A stretch of DNA of 7,410 bases from Actinobacteria bacterium UBA5976. Lineage in GTDB: Bacteria > Actinomycetota > Actinomycetes > S36-B12 > UBA5976. The position numbers and the translations under genes are program-made. Within the stretch, counting starts at the first letter, position 1. The number at the start of each line of letters is the position of its first letter. The stretch spans positions 1 through 7,410 of the forward strand of contig DJBM01000003.1 of assembly GCA_002430405.1 (NCBI GenBank), given 5' to 3'. Shown here piece after piece: positions 1 to 5,709 of the stretch. The notes under the pieces were generated by a model, which was given only the letters and a program-made list of their open reading frames with translations, had not been told where the DNA came from and made no database searches.

Positions 1-320
1 GCAAGTAGGGAGGAAAGCGGTGTATCAAGCGCGCTGCAAACCGCCGCAAGCAATTCCGAGGAGGCTTCCTTTTGACCACGCTCAAGTTCAGAAAGATAAC
101 CGAGTGACACCTGCGCATCTCGGGAAACATCGCGCAAAGTTCGTGCTTGCTCAGTACGGCGACGACGCAGTTCTTCACCTATTACTTGGCGCATTAAAAT
201 CATTTTCTTACCGGAAGTTACGGATTGCGCGGCAGGATCAGAGATCTTAAAAGTGTGGGTAAGTGTTGGGGCTAGCCCAGTTTGAGGTTTTTGGTTTTGC
301 GATACAAGTTTGTGATCCAT
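1..320 (-). CDS. clgR: ClgR-like XRE-family transcriptional regulator, 3' end cut off by window edge
   Basis: The minus-strand frame from the ATG at 320 stays open to the left edge, giving 106 codons without a stop; the C-terminus is outside the window. Residues about 46-105 form a Cro/C1-type helix-turn-helix. It includes the stretch LGYLSELERGQKEASSELL (residues 73-91), which is a hallmark of the actinobacterial ClgR group. In Streptomyces and Corynebacterium, ClgR activates clp protease genes and some stress or repair genes, and is itself a Clp substrate. The position just after cinA agrees with the usual actinobacterial order pgsA-cinA-clgR-recA. The start was chosen for the GGAGAG sequence 4 nt upstream (325-330). 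In-frame alternatives are ATG at 332, and ATGs at 203 and 194, where similarity to the family begins. Residues 1-39 are polar, rich in Gln/Thr/Pro, and I recognise no domain in them. Family call is firm; the exact start is uncertain. Confidence 0.85.
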   Translation of the reverse strand, partial: MDHKLVSQNQKPQTGLAPTLTHTFKISDPAAQSVTSGKKMILMRQVIGEELRRRRTEQARTLRDVSRDAQVSLGYLSELERGQKEASSELLAAVCSALDTPLSSLL

Positions 321-324
321 TGAG

Positions 325-345
325 CTCTCCATACCTTTGATTTTA
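325..345 (-). promoter_or_regulatory. Putative -10 element and ribosome binding site of the clgR-like gene
   Basis: On the minus strand TAAAAT (340-345) differs from TATAAT at one position and lies 7 nt before the ATG at 332. A purine-rich GGAGAG (325-330) lies 4 nt before the ATG at 320. If transcription starts about 7 nt after the -10, the leader would be about 12 nt and carry this ribosome binding site; alternatively the transcript would be leaderless from the ATG at 332. No good -35 hexamer is seen at 16-18 nt spacing. Seen directly: the motifs. Inferred: promoter activity. Confidence 0.4.
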
Positions 346-411
346 TCATTAATCCACTGGTTATTGCTTCGGGGTGAGTATGCCCGCTTTGGCTGCCATT
401 AAACCTATTGC

Positions 412-921
412 TTAAAGGAATGTTAAGAGTAGTTCAAGCGCAGCAGCTACAGTTTCTTCTCGAATTTGAGCTCGCGCCTCTTGCGGATCTGTAAATTCCG
501 GAAATAACTGCAGCTGTTCTACTACTGAATCAATTACCGAACCTTGCTCATCGCGCTGGATGCAAGCTACAAACACGGTGCCGGGTAAGTGCCCATCCTG
601 TGAATCTGGGCCGGCAACACCTGTAACGGCCAATCCGAACTCTGCGTCCAAACGCTGTGCTGCTCCCGTTGCCATTTCCAAGGCAACTTGAGCCTGAACT
701 GCTCCCCCTTCGGCGAGCAGCGATTGGGATACACCTAATAGATCTGTCTTGAGATCTGTTGCATACGCAATTACGCCGCCCCGATAAATTTTTGAGGCTC
801 CTGGAATTGCAGTAATTGTTGATCCCAACTGACCACCAGTTAGGGATTCAGCAGTTGCGACAGATCGTCCTTGCATCGCCAAAATTACTGTTACTGCTAA
901 CGAGTCAATATCTGTTGCCAT
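412..921 (-). CDS. cinA: CinA C-terminal domain protein, probable nicotinamide-nucleotide amidase (PncC type)
   Basis: A 169-residue protein made only of the CinA C-terminal domain; the N-terminal MoaB-like half of full-length CinA is absent, as is usual in actinobacteria. Proteins of this family (PncC) deamidate nicotinamide mononucleotide to nicotinate mononucleotide, a cytosolic NAD-salvage step. Visible family motifs are TAESLTGG (residues 23-30, with the family's conserved serine at 26), IYRGGVIAYA with nearby Lys58 (45-58), and AVTGVAGPDSQDG with a following PGTVFVA segment (about 98-118), which together shape the active site. The ATG at 921 is the first start after an in-frame TGA 6 nt upstream, so the start cannot lie further out. 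No strong ribosome binding site precedes it. The gene is separated from pgsA by 69 bp and from the clgR-like gene by 91 bp. The family is secure; the amidase activity is inferred, since not all CinA C-terminal proteins have been tested. Confidence 0.93.
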   Translation of the reverse strand: MATDIDSLAVTVILAMQGRSVATAESLTGGQLGSTITAIPGASKIYRGGVIAYATDLKTDLLGVSQSLLAEGGAVQAQVALEMATGAAQRLDAEFGLAVTGVAGPDSQDGHLPGTVFVACIQRDEQGSVIDSVVEQLQLFPEFTDPQEARAQIREETVAAALELLLTFL

Positions 922-944
922 TAACCATCACAAACTCTTGTTGG

Positions 945-958
945 GTGAACTAGTTCAC
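945..958. promoter_or_regulatory. Perfect 14-bp palindrome upstream of cinA, candidate Crp/GlxR-type operator
   Basis: The sequence GTGAACTAGTTCAC reads the same on both strands and lies in the pgsA-cinA gap, ending 23 bp before the cinA ATG. It fits the inner part of the Crp/GlxR consensus TGTGANNTANNTCACA, including the central TA and both GTGA/TCAC arms; only the outermost T and A differ. A TTGACA hexamer (967-972, minus strand) lies 8 bp upstream, but no good -10 is found 16-18 bp after it; the palindrome would cover that place. An actinobacterial LexA box is less likely, because GAAC and GTTC are 2 bp apart here rather than 4. Palindrome is seen; regulator assignment is inference. Confidence 0.5.
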
Positions 959-990
959 GCTTAGTATGTCAAGTTACTCGCAACAGGTAT

Positions 991-1584
991 CTATTTTGCG
1001 CGCGCCAGTGCGAATTTAACTTTGACTGCATAATCTATGCCAGTAACTATCGTCATGGCGAGCGCGACACCAAGTGACATCTGGGCCACTACCTCGACCC
1101 AACCAGATACCGGAATCAGATAAGCGACAATGGCAATAATCTGACTTACTGTTTTAACTTTTCCGCCCCGACTTGCCGGAATAACGCCGTGATTGATTAC
1201 CCAAAATCTCATAATTGTGATGGCAACTTCTCTAAACAAAATTACGCCCGTAACCCACCACGGGATCTCGCCTGTAATTGACAGCGCTACCAACGCCGTT
1301 CCGATTAGCGCTTTATCTGCTATCGGGTCGGCAATTTTTCCAAAGTTAGTAACTAAGCCATACTTTCTGGCCCAAACACCATCTATTAGATCGGTGATTG
1401 CTGCGATTAAGAATATGGTCGCGCCTGCCCATTGCGCACTCTGGGTTTGCGTAACCCCAAGAACTAGATATCCAAATAACGGAACTATCAATAATCTGGC
1501 TACCGTAAGTGCGTTTGGAACATTTAACACTGGCACATCATTGTTTACATCACCTAGATGATCTGGAATTGGTGGCTGTGTCAC
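991..1584 (-). CDS. pgsA: CDP-diacylglycerol--glycerol-3-phosphate 3-phosphatidyltransferase (phosphatidylglycerophosphate synthase)
   Basis: A 197-residue integral membrane enzyme of the CDP-alcohol phosphatidyltransferase family. It joins glycerol-3-phosphate to CDP-diacylglycerol to make phosphatidylglycerophosphate, the precursor of phosphatidylglycerol and cardiolipin. The full catalytic signature D-x2-D-G-x2-A-R-x8-G-x3-D-x3-D is present (Asp65, Asp68, Gly69, Ala72, Arg73, Gly82, Asp86, Asp90). The N-terminal PNALTVARLLIVP (23-35) is typical of PgsA. Several hydrophobic segments follow, at roughly 31-44, 53-64, 92-122, 147-160 and 166-184. The start is GTG at 1584, overlapping the rimO stop in a GTGA tetranucleotide, with GGAAG (1592-1596) 7 nt upstream. 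Residues 1-20 are polar and acidic and lie before the first membrane segment. The neighbouring cinA/clgR genes match the pgsA3-type locus of other actinobacteria. A different CDP-alcohol acceptor cannot be excluded from sequence alone, but the locus favours PgsA. Confidence 0.92.
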   Translation of the reverse strand: MTQPPIPDHLGDVNNDVPVLNVPNALTVARLLIVPLFGYLVLGVTQTQSAQWAGATIFLIAAITDLIDGVWARKYGLVTNFGKIADPIADKALIGTALVALSITGEIPWWVTGVILFREVAITIMRFWVINHGVIPASRGGKVKTVSQIIAIVAYLIPVSGWVEVVAQMSLGVALAMTIVTGIDYAVKVKFALARAK

Positions 1585-1596
1585 GCGCTAACTTCC
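1581..1596 (-). promoter_or_regulatory. rimO/pgsA GTGA stop-start overlap with ribosome binding site
   Basis: The TGA of rimO (1581-1583) and the GTG of pgsA (1582-1584) share bases in the sequence GTGA. GGAAG (1592-1596) inside the last rimO codons sits 7 nt before the GTG. This arrangement allows terminating ribosomes to reinitiate, so pgsA translation is probably coupled to rimO. It also fixes the pgsA start, since no ATG lies nearby in frame. Confidence 0.75.
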
Positions 1597-2963
1597 GTTG
1601 CGATCAAGTCCACTCCATCACAATCAACAACTACCGCCTGAATAAATCTTCCGACTGGAAATTGCGTTGTAGAAACAATTGTTGTGCTGCCATCGACTTC
1701 TGGGCCTTGATGCCTACTTCGCCCAATATTTCCAGATTCTTCAATTAAAACTTCTACTTGCTGACCAATGCGGCCTTGCGCAACATCTTCGCTTACTCGA
1801 AGCGCAACTTTACTTACCGCTTCCCGCCTAGCTGCTACCTCATGATCGGGCAAGTGGCCATCAAGTTTTACCGCAGCGGTGCCATCTTCATCAGAATATG
1901 CAAACACTCCGACAGCATCCAGACGCGCACCTTCAATAAATGCAGTTAGTTCAGCGAGATCGTCTTCGGTTTCGCCAGGGAATCCAACGATCACATTAGT
2001 TCTTGCACCTGCCAACGGATTATGCAATCTGATGGCGCTCAATAAGTCTAAGAAGCTATCCGTGCCACCAAATCTCTTCATTCGACGCAGAACGGAGTTG
2101 CTAGCGTGTTGAAATGAAAGATCGAAATACGGAACCAAGCCTGGGGTATTTGCAATAACGGAAATCAAATCTGGTCGCATTTCCGCGGGCTGCAAATACG
2201 AAACTCTTACCCATTCAATTCCCTCAGGTTGTGTCAATAGCGGCAATAATTTCTCCAGTAATCTCAAATCTCCCAAATCTTTGCCATACGAGGTTGAGTT
2301 TTCACTGACGAGCAATAATTCGCGAACGCCGTTGTCAGCAAGCCAAGCAGCTTCTTCATAAATTTCACCGGGGTCGCGCGATACAAATGAGCCACGAAAT
2401 GCTGGAATCGCACAGAACGTACATTTGCGATCACAACCTGAGGCAATTTTCAGCGGAGCCCAAGGTGTTGCCTCAAGTCGCTGACGATAAATATGTGGAC
2501 CCATTCCAGGGGTGCTAACACCTTGTGTTGCGCTTTGTCGCGCGGCGGGCGAAATCGGTAACAATTTTCGACGGTCCCCTGGCGTATGTGGCGCAATACT
2601 TTCGCCAGCGAGTACTCGCCGCAATGTGGAGCCAATGTCTGCATAGTCATCAAAACTTAATATTGCATCTGCTTCTGGCAGCTCTGCGGCTAAATCTTTT
2701 CCATAACGCTGAGCTAAACAACCAACTGCGACAACTTTTCCACTACCAGCAAGTAGCTCGCTGGCCTCCAAGATAGTGTCTATTGAGTCTTTCTTGGCTT
2801 GCTCAATGAATCCACACGTATTCACCAGTACAACATCCGTTTGATCGCCATCAGCAACTAGGTTCCAGCCATCAGCAGTCAACCTGCCAGCAAGCTCTTC
2901 GGAATCCACGTCGTTTCGTGAGCACCCGAGCGAAACTATAGATACTCGGGGGTTTTGGGTCAC
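1581..2963 (-). CDS. rimO: Ribosomal protein S12 (aspartate-C3)-methylthiotransferase RimO, radical SAM enzyme
   Basis: A 460-residue methylthiotransferase that adds a methylthio group to the beta carbon of a conserved aspartate of ribosomal protein S12. The three expected parts are present in order. The N-terminal UPF0004 domain has Cys14 (in VSLGCSRNDVDSEEL), Cys50 (in VNTCGF) and Cys82 (in AVGCLAQRYG), which bind one 4Fe-4S cluster. The radical SAM core has Cys177-x3-Cys181-x2-Cys184 (in SGCDRKCTFC) for the second cluster. The C-terminal TRAM domain (about 395-460) includes GRSRHQGPEVDG. That last motif and the VDSEE stretch favour RimO over the tRNA enzyme MiaB. The start is GTG at 2963, 10 bp after the ftsK stop; the encoded N-terminus leads straight into the conserved domain, as expected. 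No strong ribosome binding site is seen, so translation probably depends on ftsK upstream. All catalytic cysteines are intact. Confidence 0.96.
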   Translation of the reverse strand: MTQNPRVSIVSLGCSRNDVDSEELAGRLTADGWNLVADGDQTDVVLVNTCGFIEQAKKDSIDTILEASELLAGSGKVVAVGCLAQRYGKDLAAELPEADAILSFDDYADIGSTLRRVLAGESIAPHTPGDRRKLLPISPAARQSATQGVSTPGMGPHIYRQRLEATPWAPLKIASGCDRKCTFCAIPAFRGSFVSRDPGEIYEEAAWLADNGVRELLLVSENSTSYGKDLGDLRLLEKLLPLLTQPEGIEWVRVSYLQPAEMRPDLISVIANTPGLVPYFDLSFQHASNSVLRRMKRFGGTDSFLDLLSAIRLHNPLAGARTNVIVGFPGETEDDLAELTAFIEGARLDAVGVFAYSDEDGTAAVKLDGHLPDHEVAARREAVSKVALRVSEDVAQGRIGQQVEVLIEESGNIGRSRHQGPEVDGSTTIVSTTQFPVGRFIQAVVVDCDGVDLIATEVSA

Positions 2964-2973
2964 AATGTGAAGT

Positions 2974-5577
2974 CTACTCGCCGCGAATCATCGCAATAGT
3001 ACCTGGCAAATCTTCAGCAGTCACTAAAACTTCACGAGCTTTTGAACCTTCTGATGGTCCAACAATGTTGCGAGATTCCATCAAGTCCATTAAGCGTCCT
3101 GCTTTAGCAAACCCAATTCGCAATTTACGCTGCAGCATAGAGGTTGATCCAAACTGGGTAGAAACAACTAGCTCAACTGCCGCCAACAAATCATCTAAGT
3201 CATTTCCAATGTCGCCATCGACTTCGCGCACCGCGGCAACAGGAGCCGTGATATCTTCGCGATACTGTGGCATCATCTGCGTCTTGGCATGCGCGACAAC
3301 TGCGCGAATTTCTGCTTCAGTAACCCATGAACATTGAATCCGAATCGGCTTTGAAGTACCCATTGGCAAGAACAAGCCATCGCCTTGTCCAACAAGTTTT
3401 TCGGCGCCAGGCTGATCAAGTATGACTCGGCTATCCGCCAAACTAGAAGTTGAAAACGCTAGCCTGCTTGGCACGTTTGCTTTGATCAATCCAGTTACTA
3501 CGTCCACCGATGGGCGCTGTGTTGCCAACACTAAGTGAATTCCAGCTGCGCGTGCGAGTTGCGTTATTCGAACTATGGAATCTTCGACGTCGCGAGGTGC
3601 AACCATCATTAAGTCTGCAAGTTCATCGACAACAACAAGAAGGTAGGGATATGGACGCAAAGTGCGCTGGGAGCCAGGTGGTGGGGTAACTTTTCCAGCT
3701 CGAACTGCTTTATTGAAGTCGTCCACATGGCGGAATCCATACGCTGCTAAATCGTCATAGCGAGCTTCCATCTCTTTAACGACCCAGGCGAGAGCGTCCG
3801 CTGCTTTTTTAGGGTTGGTAATAATCGGAGTTATTAAATGCGGGATACCTTCGTAAGCGGTTAACTCAACGCGCTTTGGATCAATTAAGATCATGCGAAC
3901 TTCCTCAGGCGTGGAGCGCATCAAAATTGAAGTTATCAGCGCGTTCATGCAACCTGATTTACCTGCGCCAGTTGCACCTGCAACTAACAGGTGGGGCATC
4001 TTTGCCAAGTTAGCAACTGTAAATCCACCTTCAACATCCTTACCAAGTCCAACCAACATCGGGTGCTCATCCCCTGCTGCTTCAGCACTTCGCATTACGT
4101 CACCAAGGGAAACTACTTCGCGATCTGTGTTTGGTATTTCAATTCCAATTGCACTTTTCCCTGGGATCGGCGAAAGAATGCGAACATCGGCGCTAGCTAC
4201 TACGTAAGCGATGTTCTTGCTCAAGGCAGTTACGCGCTCAACTTTAACTGCCGGTCCAAGTTCGACTTCATATCTTGTAACAGTTGGTCCGCGTTGAAAG
4301 CCGGTGACTCTGGCATCAATCTCAAATTGCTCTAGAACCTGCGTCAACGCTGCTATTACTGCGTCATTTGCCGCAGTTCTCGCCTTTGGTTTTGCACCTG
4401 GCTTCAATAAACCTTCACTTGGGAGCCGGTAAGTTGAGGTTGATTCGAGTGGCAATTGGATGGGCTTGGAATTTGAATCGAGCATTGAAGTTGGCTGCGA
4501 AGGTGCGGAAACTTTTGCTACTGCATTTGAATTGGGGAGTGACACTAGCTCTGTCACGAAAGTATCACCAGCGGTCATGACATCAACGGCCATAGTTTCT
4601 AAATTTGTGGCTCCTTCGATGTCAGAAGTTGTCGCTGAATCGTAATCAGCTACCAAAGCGCTTACAACTGGAGTTATGAAAGGTAAATCGCCAGCAAGTT
4701 CACCAATAGCCAGAGCTGCATCTTGCGCGACTTCTGATCTATTTCTGCGCAGCAAGCGAGTCCATAAAGTGCGCCTAGTACTCACCGAAACATCGAATGC
4801 TAACTGCCCTAGAGCAGAAACTTCGTCCTCGTTCGCTAATTTCTTTTGCTTGTATTTATCTCGTAGAACCTTGAATTTTTTAGGAATTGAATTTATCGGG
4901 GTGGCCGTAATAATCAAGATTGCAAAAAATGTCACAATGACCAGAATTAGCACCGTTACGGCAGTTCCAACAGCGCTATTTAATGAAGCACTTACGCACC
5001 AGCCAACCCAACCTGCTGCGTCTCGCATAGCTTGTGCGCCTTGTACTGGTTGCGGATTACCCAAAATAATGTGAGTAGTGCCCATGACACTTAGCGCTAG
5101 CAACGTCCAGCCAATGGTTAATCGGCCTTTCTTTTGTGACGGCGCATCTGGATGACGCAAAATTTGGATGGCAACACCTAAAAGTGCAAGCGGCGCAACC
5201 GTGTCAAATATTCCAAATGCACCAGTCACAACACTTGTAATGACTCCAGAAACAAATCCAGAAACATCAAACCAGACAACAGAAGCGATGATGATGGCAA
5301 CACAAAGGTAAAGCAGTCCAAGCCCATCTCTGCGATGAGCGGGATCTAAGTCGCGTGCACTTCGCCCAATGCCTCGCGCGATTGCGCCAATGACGTGCGC
5401 TATCCCAATCCAAAGCGCGCAGATAAAAGTGCGCAGCCACTTCATTATGGGAGTGACAAGCGAAGGTCTGGAAGAATTGCGACGTTGAACTGGTGCTCGA
5501 CCCTTGGCAGAGTTTCGCCCTTGAGGTCGCGCTGCTTGAGGGCGTGGACGAGTCTTTGCCGCTGACGGGGAAGCCAT
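2974..5577 (-). CDS. ftsK: DNA translocase FtsK (FtsK/SpoIIIE family)
   Basis: An 867-residue membrane-anchored DNA pump that moves chromosome termini away from the closing septum and normally acts with XerC/XerD at dif. A basic, Arg/Pro-rich N-terminal tail (1-50) precedes about four membrane segments (near 86-103, 112-140, 153-173, 203-224). A variable Ser/Thr/Ala-rich linker then runs to about residue 380, ending in YRLPSEGLL, a family marker. The motor has Walker A GATGAGKSG (534-542, Lys540) and Walker B with Asp651-Glu652 in VVVDELADLMM. These are followed by the signature TQRPSVDVVTGLIKANVPSR. The last ~68 residues form the winged-helix gamma domain that reads polar DNA motifs. I chose ATG at 5577 because the MASPSAAKTRPRP start resembles other actinobacterial FtsK proteins. 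In-frame TTG 5619, GTG 5616 or GTG 5601 would add up to 14 residues unlike the family. No ribosome binding site precedes the ATG; see the -10 at 5584-5589. Head of the ftsK-rimO-pgsA run. Confidence 0.95.
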   Translation of the reverse strand: MASPSAAKTRPRPQAARPQGRNSAKGRAPVQRRNSSRPSLVTPIMKWLRTFICALWIGIAHVIGAIARGIGRSARDLDPAHRRDGLGLLYLCVAIIIASVVWFDVSGFVSGVITSVVTGAFGIFDTVAPLALLGVAIQILRHPDAPSQKKGRLTIGWTLLALSVMGTTHIILGNPQPVQGAQAMRDAAGWVGWCVSASLNSAVGTAVTVLILVIVTFFAILIITATPINSIPKKFKVLRDKYKQKKLANEDEVSALGQLAFDVSVSTRRTLWTRLLRRNRSEVAQDAALAIGELAGDLPFITPVVSALVADYDSATTSDIEGATNLETMAVDVMTAGDTFVTELVSLPNSNAVAKVSAPSQPTSMLDSNSKPIQLPLESTSTYRLPSEGLLKPGAKPKARTAANDAVIAALTQVLEQFEIDARVTGFQRGPTVTRYEVELGPAVKVERVTALSKNIAYVVASADVRILSPIPGKSAIGIEIPNTDREVVSLGDVMRSAEAAGDEHPMLVGLGKDVEGGFTVANLAKMPHLLVAGATGAGKSGCMNALITSILMRSTPEEVRMILIDPKRVELTAYEGIPHLITPIITNPKKAADALAWVVKEMEARYDDLAAYGFRHVDDFNKAVRAGKVTPPPGSQRTLRPYPYLLVVVDELADLMMVAPRDVEDSIVRITQLARAAGIHLVLATQRPSVDVVTGLIKANVPSRLAFSTSSLADSRVILDQPGAEKLVGQGDGLFLPMGTSKPIRIQCSWVTEAEIRAVVAHAKTQMMPQYREDITAPVAAVREVDGDIGNDLDDLLAAVELVVSTQFGSTSMLQRKLRIGFAKAGRLMDLMESRNIVGPSEGSKAREVLVTAEDLPGTIAMIRGE

Positions 5578-5583
5578 ATAACA

Positions 5584-5589
5584 AATATA
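5584..5589 (-). promoter_or_regulatory. Putative -10 element giving leaderless ftsK mRNA
   Basis: On the minus strand TATATT ends 6 nt before the A of the ATG at 5577, the usual distance from a -10 hexamer to the transcription start. No Shine-Dalgarno-like purine run lies upstream of that ATG, which fits a transcript beginning at the start codon. Leaderless mRNAs are common in actinobacteria. A convincing -35 is not seen. The motif is visible; the leaderless start is inference. Confidence 0.45.
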
Positions 5590-5665
5590 TGTGAATCTCA
5601 CTGGTAACTCTGGCACCAAGGCTCTGGGCGTGTCGGGTCAAAAGTCGATATATCCCATTGGATTA

Positions 5666-5683
5666 CGGAAAACTTTTTTTCCG
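5666..5683. other. Inverted repeat (7-bp stem, 4-nt loop) between rnj and ftsK
   Basis: CGGAAAA at 5666-5672 pairs perfectly with TTTTCCG at 5677-5683 around a 4-nt loop. It lies 27 bp past the rnj stop codon. In minus-strand transcription it is followed by TAATCC, not by a run of U, so it is not a standard intrinsic terminator. It could protect or help process the rnj 3' end, or weakly terminate. The rest of the 5578-5709 gap holds an A-rich run directly after the rnj stop (minus strand), a GATATATC palindrome (5647-5654) and the ftsK -10 candidate; no gene is seen there. Confidence 0.4.
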
Positions 5684-5709
5684 ATCTTTACTCACTAAAC
5701 GGCCTTTTT

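Noticed and set aside
20..250. Open frame of 76 codons on the plus strand at the left edge
   Set aside because: The opposite strand encodes the ClgR-like helix-turn-helix with strong motif conservation; the plus-strand frame is its shadow.
333..411. Possible terminator between cinA and the clgR-like gene (CGGG/CCCG pairing near 370-386)
   Set aside because: Only a 4-bp stem with a long loop and no following T-run on either strand, so there is no support for termination.
945..958. Reading the cinA palindrome as a LexA (SOS) box
   Set aside because: Actinobacterial LexA boxes have GAAC and GTTC separated by 4 bp; here they are 2 bp apart. The GTGA-N6-TCAC fit to Crp/GlxR is better.
1193..1561. 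Open frame of 122 codons on the plus strand across pgsA
   Set aside because: It lies antisense to a gene with an intact catalytic signature, has no family resemblance and no ribosome binding site; it is a by-product of pgsA codon use. The same holds for the other plus-strand frames in rimO, ftsK and rnj.
5591..5601. GTGA-N3-TCAC dyad just upstream of ftsK
   Set aside because: The arm spacing of 3 bp fits no Crp-type site and differs from the dyads at cinA and rnj; four-base arms at arbitrary spacing are expected by chance.
5267..5641. Open frame of 124 codons on the minus strand overlapping the ftsK 5' end in another frame
   Set aside because: It covers the conserved FtsK N-terminal and membrane region and encodes a low-complexity Ser/Arg-rich product with no recognisable domain; the FtsK frame is clearly the coding one.
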